A stretch of 15,462 nt of DNA from Patescibacteria group bacterium. Lineage in GTDB: Bacteria; Patescibacteriota; Patescibacteriia; JAACEG01; JAGUWE01. The stretch covers positions 1-15,462 of the forward strand of contig JAGUWE010000080.1 of NCBI GenBank assembly GCA_020062525.1, read 5' to 3'. Both the position numbers and the translations under genes were made by a program. Below are positions 1 to 6,606 of this stretch, piece by piece. Each line of letters begins with the position of its first letter. Position 1 is the first letter of the stretch. Below the pieces are notes generated by a model. It ran no database searches and was not told the DNA's origin. It worked only from the letters and a program-made list of their open reading frames with translations.

Positions 1-6
1 ACTATT

Positions 7-69
7 TTGGACATTGGTATTTAGGATTTAATTAGACTAATTAGAAATTAGAAATTAGAAATTTTTCTA
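7..69 (+). repeat. AT-rich ATTAGAA-word repeat forming the recR leader
   Basis: The 63 bases before recR hold tandem 7-base ATTAGAA units at about 39-60, ending in AATTTTTCTA directly before the ATG. Positions 21-51 match the minus strand of 12908-12938, the leader of an exporter permease, at 29 of 31 bases. A looser third copy lies at about 12981-13034 on the plus strand. There is no Shine-Dalgarno sequence in this leader. Confidence 0.75.
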
Positions 70-681
70 ATGAATCTCTATCCCCCACCTATCCAGCGTT
101 TAATAGAATTATTCAGCCGTTTTCCCGGCATTGGTGAAAAATCCGCGGCTCGTTTTGTTTTTTATTTATTAAAATTATCCGGGCCAGAAATTGAGGAATT
201 AACTGATCTTATTAAAAGTCTAAAAAATAAAATTCACGTTTGTAGCCTTTGCCATAATTTTTCCGAAAGTGATCCTTGCCAAATCTGCCTCAATCCCAAA
301 CGGCAAAAAAATATTATCTGTGTGGTGGCTAAACCCCAGGATTTAACTGCCATTGAAAAAAGCGGCCAATATCAGGGACTTTATCACATTTTAGGCGGTA
401 TTTTAGAACCGCTCAACAACATTACACCGGAAAATTTAAATATTAAAAGTTTATTGGAAAGGATCAAAAACAATCAAAATGAAATCAAAGAAATTATTCT
501 TTCTTTAAATCCAGATATTGAAGGCGAAACAACCTCTCTTTACCTTCATAAACTTTTAAAGCAAAATTTTCCCAATCTCAAAATCACGCGTCTTGCCCGA
601 GGGCTCCCTATGGGCGCCGACATTGAATACGCTGATGACACTACTATTGCCAACGCTCTACAAGGCCGAAAAGAATTTTAG
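70..681 (+). CDS. recR: Recombination mediator protein RecR
   Basis: RecR works with RecO (and RecF) to load RecA on single-stranded DNA at gaps in recombinational repair. The 203-residue product has the normal family length and order. An N-terminal helix-hairpin-helix lies at about 10-34 (FPGIGEKSAARF). A four-cysteine zinc finger follows with C58, C61, C70 and C73. A Toprim domain spans about 81-176, with E95 and the NPDIEGE segment at 147-153. The C-terminal end contains GLPMGADIEYADD at about 178-190, typical of RecR. The ATG at 70 is the natural start because the HhH region begins close behind it. No Shine-Dalgarno is visible; the start follows a repeat-derived leader. In many bacteria recR follows dnaX and ybaB, which would lie left of this window. 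Nothing is missing or broken. Confidence 0.97.
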   Translation: MNLYPPPIQRLIELFSRFPGIGEKSAARFVFYLLKLSGPEIEELTDLIKSLKNKIHVCSLCHNFSESDPCQICLNPKRQKNIICVVAKPQDLTAIEKSGQYQGLYHILGGILEPLNNITPENLNIKSLLERIKNNQNEIKEIILSLNPDIEGETTSLYLHKLLKQNFPNLKITRLARGLPMGADIEYADDTTIANALQGRKEF

Positions 682-700
682 AAAAGGCAAAATTCCAATT

Positions 701-728
701 GTCATTCCGTACTTGATACGGAATCCAT
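701..728. repeat. Short interspersed palindrome (GTCATTCCG type)
   Basis: An 8-bp perfect stem pairs ATTCCGTA (704-711) with TACGGAAT (717-724) around a CTTGA loop, preceded by GTC and followed by CC. It has the same layout as the first half of the larger element at 6607-6741, so it is probably a solo or half copy of one repeat family. It lies downstream of recR, before the terminator. Confidence 0.6.
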
Positions 729-804
729 ATAATAATATAATTTGATCTTTTTACAAAAGGCGACTGAGTCATCGGCTTTAAGTAAATTATAAAGTAGACA
801 AATC

Positions 805-834
805 AAATCGAGGTCTTACGACCTCGATTTTTTT
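805..834. terminator. Bidirectional Rho-independent terminator between recR and rplU
   Basis: A perfect 11-bp stem pairs AAATCGAGGTC (805-815) with GACCTCGATTT (820-830) around a TTAC loop. Seven T residues (828-834) follow the stem on the plus strand, making it a good terminator for recR. The rplU stop codon lies at its right edge, so on the minus strand the same hairpin directly follows rplU, followed by a weaker T-rich tail. Confidence 0.85.
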
Positions 835-1141
835 ATATCTTCACGATCTTGACTTTGGTAAAAAATTGACGGTGGCCTTTTTTGCGTTTATATCTTGTTT
901 TTGCTTTATATTTAATAACCATTACTTTTTTGGTTTTGCCTTGCTCCAAAATTTCGGCTTCAATTTTGGCATCTTTAAGATAGGGTTGGCCAATCGCAAC
1001 TTCCTCGCCGTCAACGCGAAGCAAAACTTGGTCAAATTTGATTGTCTTGCCGCGAGCCGGTTCAATTTTTTCAATTTTAAGAATCTGGCCTTCTTTTACC
1101 AGATATTGTTTGCCGCCTGTTTTAATAACTGCTAATTTCAT
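833..1141 (-). CDS. rplU: 50S ribosomal protein L21
   Basis: L21 binds 23S rRNA in the large ribosomal subunit. The product begins MKLAVIKTGGKQYLV, which matches the canonical L21 N-terminus, and ends with the basic stretch around YKRKKGHRQFF that contacts rRNA. I place the start at the ATG at 1141, giving 102 residues. An upstream TTG at 1165 would add eight residues that L21 does not normally have and would lie almost at the predicted transcription start. No Shine-Dalgarno is visible. The usual partner rpmA is not downstream; it lies about 1.4 kb away on the other strand, beyond the WecA-like gene. Transcription is probably from the promoter at 1174-1202. Confidence 0.96.
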   Translation of the reverse strand: MKLAVIKTGGKQYLVKEGQILKIEKIEPARGKTIKFDQVLLRVDGEEVAIGQPYLKDAKIEAEILEQGKTKKVMVIKYKAKTRYKRKKGHRQFFTKVKIVKI

Positions 1142-1173
1142 AGGGGTTTTAAAAGTTAATTGCAAACAAAACT

Positions 1174-1202
1174 ATTTTAGCAAATTTACTCTTTCGTGTC
1201 AA
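1174..1202 (-). promoter_or_regulatory. Sigma70-type promoter of rplU
   Basis: On the minus strand, TTGACA (1202-1197) is followed by a 17-base spacer and TAAAAT (1179-1174), close to the consensus. The predicted start is near 1167, leaving about 25 bases of leader before the ATG at 1141. The -35 hexamer overlaps the last codons of the WecA-like gene (its stop is at 1186-1188), so the promoter is partly coding. Confidence 0.75.
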
Positions 1203-2286
1203 TGCTTGTCTTTCTTTTATACAAACAAACTAAAATACTTGCTAAAACAAACATTATTGCCACTAAGGTAACCAAAGCATAAAATTTACCTAAACTTTGC
1301 AAAAATAAAGCGCTAAGACCAAAGAATATTGTTAAAAAATATAAAAACAAAACCGCTTGGCGCTGGCTAAATCCTATATCTAAAAGCCGAAAATGAAGAT
1401 GCTTTTTATCAGCTGACTTAAAGGGTGATTTTCCCTCCCAAAACAGTCTTCGTAAAATTACCCATAAAACATCAAGTATGGGAATTCCCATAATCAGAAG
1501 GGCGGTGGCAATTTTCCCGCCAGCGGCAATTGCTATTACTCCCAAGGCAAAGCCGGTAAATAAACTCCCGCCTTCGCCCAAAAAAATTTTGGCCGGCTGA
1601 AAATTAAAAATTAAAAAGCCAAGACAGCTGCCGGCTAAAATAATGGCGATCAAAGCTGTCTGCGGTTGAGCAACAATTGGATTAAAAGATAAGAAAAAAA
1701 TAACTAAAGCTCCGATGGTGGTAATTCCACTGACCAAACCATCAAGGCCATCTAAAAATTTAGTCGTATACATCATGCCCAAAAGCCAAAGTAAAGCAAA
1801 TAAATCGGCCCAGGGCGCAAGCCGATAAGGAAGGCCCGAGATTCGCAAAATCTCAAATTTCGGCTGATCCAAGCGGATAATGCCGCCAAAAGGATTGGTA
1901 ATAAAATGAATGCCGACGCCGCTAGCAATCACAATTAAACAAGCTATGATAGGAAAAATTATTTGTTGGGCCGGCTTTAAATTATATTTGTCATCTAAGA
2001 AACCGCCAATCATTAAAACCGCGCCGCTTAACAAAAAACCAATAATATATTTGGGTAGATAATATTTAGTTAAAATATCACCACTGATAAAAGAGTAATA
2101 AATCACCACCAAGGAAAAACTCAAAAAAATTGCTACTCCGCCCAAAAGCGGTATGGGCTTAGGGTGTATTTTTCTTTCCTGGTTCGGCTGATCAACCACT
2201 TTCAATTTTAAAGCCAATTTCATCACTATCTTAGTCAGGATTACTGATAAAACAAAGGCGACTAAAAAAGCAATAAAATATTTCAT
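1186..2286 (-). CDS. WecA/TagO-like polyprenyl-phosphate sugar-1-phosphate transferase
   Basis: This 366-residue multi-spanning membrane protein belongs to the MraY/WecA (PNPT) superfamily. Members move a sugar-1-phosphate from a UDP-sugar to undecaprenyl phosphate and so start a surface-glycan lipid carrier. Visible motifs are RKIHPKPIPLLGG (38-50), GGFLDDKYNL (94-103) with the Asp pair D98/D99, KFLDGLDGL (176-184) with D179/D182, FLGEGGS (235-241), and HLHFRLL (296-302) in the last cytoplasmic loop. The HLHxRLL motif with the following GFSQRQ favours WecA/TagO over MraY, which has a different His motif. In most relatives the fourth motif reads FLGDxGS, but here the Asp is Glu and the next residue is Gly. 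The usual Asn before DGLDG is Lys-Phe-Leu here. The sugar substrate cannot be read from the sequence. The gene precedes rplU on the same strand with a 44-base gap. Confidence 0.88.
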   Translation of the reverse strand: MKYFIAFLVAFVLSVILTKIVMKLALKLKVVDQPNQERKIHPKPIPLLGGVAIFLSFSLVVIYYSFISGDILTKYYLPKYIIGFLLSGAVLMIGGFLDDKYNLKPAQQIIFPIIACLIVIASGVGIHFITNPFGGIIRLDQPKFEILRISGLPYRLAPWADLFALLWLLGMMYTTKFLDGLDGLVSGITTIGALVIFFLSFNPIVAQPQTALIAIILAGSCLGFLIFNFQPAKIFLGEGGSLFTGFALGVIAIAAGGKIATALLIMGIPILDVLWVILRRLFWEGKSPFKSADKKHLHFRLLDIGFSQRQAVLFLYFLTIFFGLSALFLQSLGKFYALVTLVAIMFVLASILVCLYKRKTSIDTKE

Positions 2287-2292
2287 ATGATC

Positions 2293-2320
2293 TTGACTTA
2301 TTTCTTGGTTATATTATACT
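2293..2320 (+). promoter_or_regulatory. Possible rpmA promoter (distal)
   Basis: On the plus strand TTGACT (2293-2298), a 16-base spacer and TATACT (2315-2320) form a reasonable sigma70-like promoter. Transcription would start near 2327 and read about 230 bases, including the 2321-2448 palindrome, before rpmA. A second, weaker candidate (TTGTTA 2491-2496, TATGTA 2513-2518) lies nearer the gene. I cannot choose between them. Confidence 0.4.
2313..2318 (-). promoter_or_regulatory. Possible -10 box of the WecA-like gene
   Basis: The minus strand reads TATAAT at 2318-2313, 26 bases before the ATG at 2286, which suits a -10 box with a short leader. No good -35 hexamer is seen at the right distance. 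It overlaps the -10 of the opposing candidate promoter, so the two may compete. Confidence 0.3.
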
Positions 2321-2448
2321 TGTCATTGCGAGGAGTTCCGCCGCAGGCGGGACGATGAAGTCATGCCTACGGCAGATCTACCGCAGGTAGACAATCCCGA
2401 AACAATGAGATTGCCACGTCCCTCGCAAGCTCGGGGCTCGCAATGACA
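2321..2448. repeat. 128-bp interspersed palindrome (TGTCATTGCGAG type)
   Basis: Perfect 12-bp terminal inverted repeats, TGTCATTGCGAG (2321-2332) and CTCGCAATGACA (2437-2448), bound this element. Inner pairs GGGACG (2349-2354)/CGTCCC (2417-2422) and CAATC (2392-2396)/GATTG (2409-2413) extend the fold. Three tri-loop mini-hairpins lie inside: CCGCC-GCA-GGCGG (2338-2350), TGCC-TAC-GGCA (2364-2374) and CTACC-GCA-GGTAG (2378-2390). Similar GTCATTGCGAG palindromes are scattered through the spacers of many bacteria. It has no coding capacity and resembles a non-autonomous MITE-like repeat. It is clearly more GC-rich than its flanks. Confidence 0.8.
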
Positions 2449-2556
2449 GCAATGGAAGTTTTCGGACAGTCTCTCACGATGACAGAGAAGTTGTTAATTT
2501 TTTATTTTTAAATATGTATTTTTGATTTTTTATATTTAATTTTTAATTTTCGTTTT

Positions 2557-2841
2557 ATGGCGCATAAGAAGGCGGGCGGCTCAACAGCTTTGGGCCGCGA
2601 TTCACAAGCTAAACGACTGGGTGTCAAACTTCACGACGGCACTTTTGCTAAAGCCGGCTCAATTATTATTCGCCAGCGAGGCACCAAGTTTCATCCGGGC
2701 GAAAATGTCGGCCGCGGTGGCGACGATTCTTTGTTTGCTTTGGCCTCCGGTAAAGTTAAATTTTTAACTCGGAAACTAAAAAAATACGATGGCAGGTTGA
2801 AAACATCTAAAATTGTGTCAGTTGTGGCGAAGAAAAAATAA
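2557..2841 (+). CDS. rpmA: 50S ribosomal protein L27
   Basis: L27 sits near the peptidyl-transferase centre, and its N-terminal tail reaches the P-site tRNA end. The 94-residue product starts MAHKKAGGSTALGRDS and contains AKRLGVKLHDG, IIIRQRGTKFHPGENVGRGGDDSLFA and a lysine-rich C-terminus, all diagnostic of L27. The tail begins directly with MAHKK, without the cleavable N-terminal extension found in Firmicutes. The preceding 66 bases are strongly AT-rich with no Shine-Dalgarno. The gene is read away from the WecA-like gene and towards lepA, and is separated from rplU, its usual operon partner. Confidence 0.97.
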   Translation: MAHKKAGGSTALGRDSQAKRLGVKLHDGTFAKAGSIIIRQRGTKFHPGENVGRGGDDSLFALASGKVKFLTRKLKKYDGRLKTSKIVSVVAKKK

Positions 2842-2857
2842 TTTTAAAATTTGATTT

Positions 2858-2994
2858 AACAGGGAAAATAATTTTTTGAAACATCCACAGGCAAATTAGC
2901 TTGGTCTCGCCGCTAAGGCGAGTAATTTGCCGAGGACTTGAGCGAGTTTACCGCTGGAGTAAACGAGCGCTTTCAAAAAATTATTTTCCCTGTT
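2858..2994. repeat. 137-bp palindromic element with perfect 24-bp arms
   Basis: The arm at 2858-2881 (AACAGGGAAAATAATTT...) is the exact reverse complement of 2971-2994. The interior folds into two sub-hairpins. The first pairs GGCAAATTA (2890-2898) with TAATTTGCC (2923-2931), and within it CTCGCC (2906-2911) with GGCGAG (2917-2922). The second pairs GTTTAC (2946-2951) with GTAAAC (2959-2964). The result is a three-way-junction or cruciform shape. It lies exactly between the convergent genes rpmA and lepA. The right arm is followed by TTTATTTTTTTA, so it could end rpmA transcripts. It could also be a MITE-like element, with no target duplication evident. Confidence 0.85.
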
Positions 2995-3011
2995 TATTTT
3001 TTTAGAAATTT

Positions 3012-4886
3012 TTATCGTTTCAATATTTCCAAAAACACCTGGATGGGAATATCAACTTTGCCGCGGCCTTGCTCCATCATTTTTTTCTTGCCTTTCTTTT
3101 GTTTTTCTAAAAGCTTTCTCTTGCGTGTCACATCACCACCATAAAGTTTAGCGGTCACATCTTTTCGCAGGGCTGATAATTTTTCAGCGGCGATAATTTT
3201 TCCGCCGATAGTAGCCTGAATTTTAAGAACGAACTGCTGGCGAGGCAAAGTTTTCTTTAATTTATTGACAATTTGCTTGCCGACTTTATAGGCCTCATCT
3301 TTATAAATAATGGTTGCCAGGGCCTCAACTGGTTCTTCAGCAACTAAAATATCAAGCCGTATTATCTCGGCTTTTTTATAGCCAGTTAATTCATAATTCA
3401 AGGAAGCATAACCAGAACTAACACTTTTTAGTTTATCATAAAAATCAACAATTAAGCTAGCCAAAGGAATTTTGTAATGTAAAATAACGCGATCATCACT
3501 TAGATATTCGGTGTTTAAATAAGAGCCTCTTTTCTCCTGGGTAAGTTTCATAATTTCTCCCAAATATTCTTTGGGAGTAAAAATGTCCAAATTCATAAGC
3601 GGCTCTTTAAGGTCTTCAATTTGGCTCGGATCCGGTAATTCCAGCGGACTTTTAATTTCTAAAATTTGTCCGCTTTTCTTTTTGACCCGATAAGCTACCG
3701 ACGGCACGGTAATGACTAATCCCAAACCATACTCTCTTTTTAGCCGTTCCTGAACAATATCTAAATGAAGCAGGCCCAAAAAACCGCAGCGGAGTCCGAA
3801 ACCCAAAACCGGCGAATGCTCTGGTACAAAGGTCAAGGCGGCATCGGATAATTTTAATTTTTCAATCGCCTCGCGCAGCCGATTGTAATCCGCACCTTCA
3901 CGGCAAAATATTCCAGCAAACACCATTGGCTTTACTTCTTTGTAACCAGGCAAGGGTATAACTTCAAGGGCTACCTCGCTTAAGGTTATGGTGTCGCCTA
4001 CCCGACAGAAATTGACATCCTTAAAGCCAGTAACAATATAACCAATTTCGCCGGCCGCTAAACTCTCGCTTTTAATTAATCCCGGTTTAAAAAAACCAAC
4101 TTCTAAGACCTCGCTTTCGGTGGTAGTTGCCAGCATTTTTATTTTTTGGCCCGGCTTGATTTGGCCATCAAAAATCCGAACATAAGCAATCACGCCCTTA
4201 TAATCATCATAAATTGAATCGAAAATTAAAGCGCGAAGTGGTAAAGTAGACAAGCCTCGAGGCGGTGGAACTTTTTTAACAATCACTTCTAAAATTTCTT
4301 GAGCACCCTGCCCGGTTTTAGCCGAAGCCAAAATTATATCTGATTCAGGACAACCTAAAAGATTAATCAACTCTTTTTTGGTTTTTTCAATTTGCGCGCC
4401 AGCCAAATCAATTTTATTGACCACTGGAATAATAGTTAAATTTTGTTCCAGAGCTAAATAAAGATTAGCCAAGGTCTGGGCCTGAATGCCTTGGGTGGCA
4501 TCAACTAAAAGAATCGCTCCTTCCACGCAAGCCAAAGACCTTGAAACTTCATAAGTAAAATCAACATGCCCAGGGGTGTCAATTAAGTTCAAAATATAAA
4601 AATCAAAATTAAAAATTCCGCTATCCGCCAAAGGCGGATTATTTTTTAATTTTAAATTGTCATTTTGATTTTTGATTTTTGAATTTTGGATTTTATATTC
4701 CATCCTTACCGGCTGCAACTTAATCGTTATTCCTCTTTCTCTTTCTAAATCCATCTGATCCAAAAGTTGTTCGCGCATTTTCCTTTTTTCCACCGTGCCG
4801 GTCAATTCCAAAAAGCGGTCAGCGAGCGTTGATTTGCCGTGATTAATGTGAGCCAATATCGCAAAATTTCTAATATTTTGTTGCAT
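3012..4886 (-). CDS. lepA: Elongation factor 4 (LepA GTPase)
   Basis: EF4 is a translational GTPase that binds the ribosome and acts on the elongation or initiation cycle. The 624-residue product has the G-domain motifs AHINHGKST (12-20), RGITIK (51-56), DTPGHVDF (103-110), NKIDL (157-161) and SAKTG (188-192). The EF4-specific C-terminal domain is intact, with YGGDVTRKRKLLEKQKKGKK near the end. Two oddities stand out. The P-loop reads HINHGK where EF4 normally has HIDHGK. About 25 extra residues, rich in Asn, Lys and Ile, lie between the ERGITIK strand and DTPGHVDF (residues about 65-96), which accounts for the length beyond the usual ~599. The DNA there is low-complexity with a hairpin (4623-4639). 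The gene starts 3 bases after murJ ends and is probably cotranscribed with it. Confidence 0.96.
   Translation of the reverse strand: MQQNIRNFAILAHINHGKSTLADRFLELTGTVEKRKMREQLLDQMDLERERGITIKLQPVRMEYKIQNSKIKNQNDNLKLKNNPPLADSGIFNFDFYILNLIDTPGHVDFTYEVSRSLACVEGAILLVDATQGIQAQTLANLYLALEQNLTIIPVVNKIDLAGAQIEKTKKELINLLGCPESDIILASAKTGQGAQEILEVIVKKVPPPRGLSTLPLRALIFDSIYDDYKGVIAYVRIFDGQIKPGQKIKMLATTTESEVLEVGFFKPGLIKSESLAAGEIGYIVTGFKDVNFCRVGDTITLSEVALEVIPLPGYKEVKPMVFAGIFCREGADYNRLREAIEKLKLSDAALTFVPEHSPVLGFGLRCGFLGLLHLDIVQERLKREYGLGLVITVPSVAYRVKKKSGQILEIKSPLELPDPSQIEDLKEPLMNLDIFTPKEYLGEIMKLTQEKRGSYLNTEYLSDDRVILHYKIPLASLIVDFYDKLKSVSSGYASLNYELTGYKKAEIIRLDILVAEEPVEALATIIYKDEAYKVGKQIVNKLKKTLPRQQFVLKIQATIGGKIIAAEKLSALRKDVTAKLYGGDVTRKRKLLEKQKKGKKKMMEQGRGKVDIPIQVFLEILKR
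4599..4694 (-). repeat. In-frame repeat insertion inside lepA
   Basis: The DNA encoding LepA residues about 65-96 is built from degenerate CAAAAAT/AAAATTC words on the minus strand. A 7-bp tri-loop hairpin, ATCCGCC-AAA-GGCGGAT, lies at 4623-4639. The flanks of the hairpin are roughly complementary AT-rich arms, so the block has the architecture of a spacer palindrome. It preserves frame. Confidence 0.65.
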
Positions 4887-4889
4887 ATT

Positions 4890-6593
4890 TTACTTCCCAA
4901 TCTCCACTGTCTCTACCTTGCGCCAAGGAAGTTTACGCGAAAGTGTCTGATAAAAATGAATCATTTCTTCTGATTTTAACCATAATGCCAGATAAGCAAA
5001 AACAACTATTCCTAAAAGAGTAGCTAAGCTAAATTGCATTAAAACACTAATAAAAGTATTTAAATTAAATAAATAACTGAAAAGATGTTTGACCAACTGA
5101 ATCGTTAAAGCCATTGCCAAAGAAGCTAAAAAAATTTTACTGACTGAAGTATAAATTTTCCGGCCATCAAGCCGGCCTGATTTTCGCCAAAGTAAATAAA
5201 GTAAAAATAAAAAATTAAAAATACTAGCCAAAGAAAAAGCCAGGGCCAACCCTATCACCCTTATATCCTCAATATCCCCTATTCTTAAAACAAAACCCAA
5301 AAAATCTTTTAAAAAACCGACTTCAAGCCAGCGGACAAACAAAATACTAAAAATAATATTAATAAAAATTGTGGCAAAACTTACTAAAACCGGCCTGATA
5401 GTATCCTGTTTAGCATAAAAAGTCCGGGCAATCAAGGGTATTAGACCCTGAGAAAAAAGACTCAAAGCCAAAAGCCCCAAACAAGCTGCGGCCAAACGGG
5501 TGTTATACCAATTAAAAAGTTGTGTTCCTAAAATTAAACGAATAATTTGAGCGCGCAAAAAATAAAAAATAACGGTTGCTGGAATAATAAAAAATAAAAT
5601 TTGGCGAACGGTTGAAGAAAAATGTTTACAAAAAGTCAGATTGTCATTATGCGAAGCACTCAATGCCAGTGTTGGAAAAGCCGCCATGGCATAAGAAACA
5701 CCAATCACCCCAACAACTAAACTGGCTAAATTATTAACCTGATTCAAAATTGTAATGCTGCCAAAAGCCAGGGTTGAACCGATAATTGAACCAACGAGAA
5801 GCGCTACTTGCGAGGTATCAATGCCAAAAATTCGCGGGAAAAATAATTTACCAATTTTTTTAACTGCTGGATGCCCTAAATTTAAAATAAATCGATAGCG
5901 ATAACCAATCTTAAAAACCAAAGGCAACTGACAACTAAGATGCAAAATTGCACCGATAATCACGCCATAGACTAGCCCCTGAAGTCCGCAACATTTTGAT
6001 AAAAAAAGAGCGCCAAAAATTATGCCCAAATTATAAAGCACCGGCGTCAAGGAAACAATAAAAAACCGCTTGGTAGCGTTTAAAACTGAAGAAAAAACTG
6101 AACTCAAACTGAAAATAAACGGCGAGAGCATTAATAATCTAGCAAGTTCAATCGTGACCTTCTTTTTTTCTGGAGAAAAGCCCAGGGCAATAAAATCAAT
6201 CAATTTCGGCGTGAAAATAAAACCTAAAATGCTCAACAGCCCCATTATTAAAATGATCAGGTTTAAAACCGAGTTGGTAATCTGCCAGGGTTCTGAATCA
6301 GCAGAAATATAATTTAAATTTTGTGAATTTTCTTTTTCTTTCTTTTTTGTTAAATATTCAGTAAAAACCGGAATAAAAACGGCCGAAAGTGTTCCTAAAA
6401 TTAAAAGATTGTAAATAAAATTCGGAATCTGAAAAGCGGCGTAATAGCAATCAAGCTCGCTCGGCGTAAAGATAGTATTTATGATTCTTTCTCGAATCAA
6501 ACCCAAAAAACGGCTAGCTAACCCTGCTACTGCAATCACAATCGCCGCTCCGGTAATGGTTTTTGTTTGTCCGTTAAGGAGGTTTTTTAACAT
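4890..6593 (-). CDS. murJ: Lipid II flippase MurJ (MVN/MviN family)
   Basis: MurJ moves lipid II from the inner to the outer face of the cytoplasmic membrane for peptidoglycan assembly. The 567-residue product is a polytopic membrane protein with roughly 14 hydrophobic segments. Its N-terminus carries the MVN signature GLASRFLGLIRERI (24-37), and AAFQIPNFIYNLLILGTLSAVFIPVF follows in family order. A later segment, ARTFYAKQDTIRPV, is also characteristic. Between the second and third segments is a hydrophilic loop of Lys, Glu, Asn and Ser (about 83-104), encoded by A-rich DNA. The C-terminal tail is charged. The ATG at 6593 fits the family start; no Shine-Dalgarno is visible. lepA follows 3 bases later. 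Upstream, 159 bases separate it from murB and hold a palindromic repeat. The cell-wall neighbours support the call. Confidence 0.95.
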   Translation of the reverse strand: MLKNLLNGQTKTITGAAIVIAVAGLASRFLGLIRERIINTIFTPSELDCYYAAFQIPNFIYNLLILGTLSAVFIPVFTEYLTKKKEKENSQNLNYISADSEPWQITNSVLNLIILIMGLLSILGFIFTPKLIDFIALGFSPEKKKVTIELARLLMLSPFIFSLSSVFSSVLNATKRFFIVSLTPVLYNLGIIFGALFLSKCCGLQGLVYGVIIGAILHLSCQLPLVFKIGYRYRFILNLGHPAVKKIGKLFFPRIFGIDTSQVALLVGSIIGSTLAFGSITILNQVNNLASLVVGVIGVSYAMAAFPTLALSASHNDNLTFCKHFSSTVRQILFFIIPATVIFYFLRAQIIRLILGTQLFNWYNTRLAAACLGLLALSLFSQGLIPLIARTFYAKQDTIRPVLVSFATIFINIIFSILFVRWLEVGFLKDFLGFVLRIGDIEDIRVIGLALAFSLASIFNFLFLLYLLWRKSGRLDGRKIYTSVSKIFLASLAMALTIQLVKHLFSYLFNLNTFISVLMQFSLATLLGIVVFAYLALWLKSEEMIHFYQTLSRKLPWRKVETVEIGK

Positions 6594-6606
6594 AAAGTAT
6601 TTCTGC

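Noticed and set aside
756..780. Second terminator hairpin downstream of rplU
   Set aside because: The stem AAAGGCGA/TCGGCTTT has a mismatch and only a short T run. The 805-834 hairpin is far better.
866..1135. Open frame on the plus strand opposite rplU
   Set aside because: It lies antisense to a certain ribosomal protein gene and has low-complexity Phe/Asn-rich translation without family features.
1142..1165. TTG start for L21 at 1165
   Set aside because: It would be almost at the predicted transcription start and adds residues absent from L21.
1186..2286. MraY as the identity of the WecA-like gene
   Set aside because: The HLHxRLL loop and GFSQRQ motif fit WecA/TagO. The MraY-specific His motif is absent, despite the nearby mur genes.
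2321..2994. Insertion sequence
   Set aside because: No transposase frame and no clear target duplication. Only non-autonomous palindromes are visible.
2938..3144. Open frame on the plus strand from the palindrome into lepA
   Set aside because: It overlaps the 3' end of lepA antisense and the palindromic element. The translation shows no motif.
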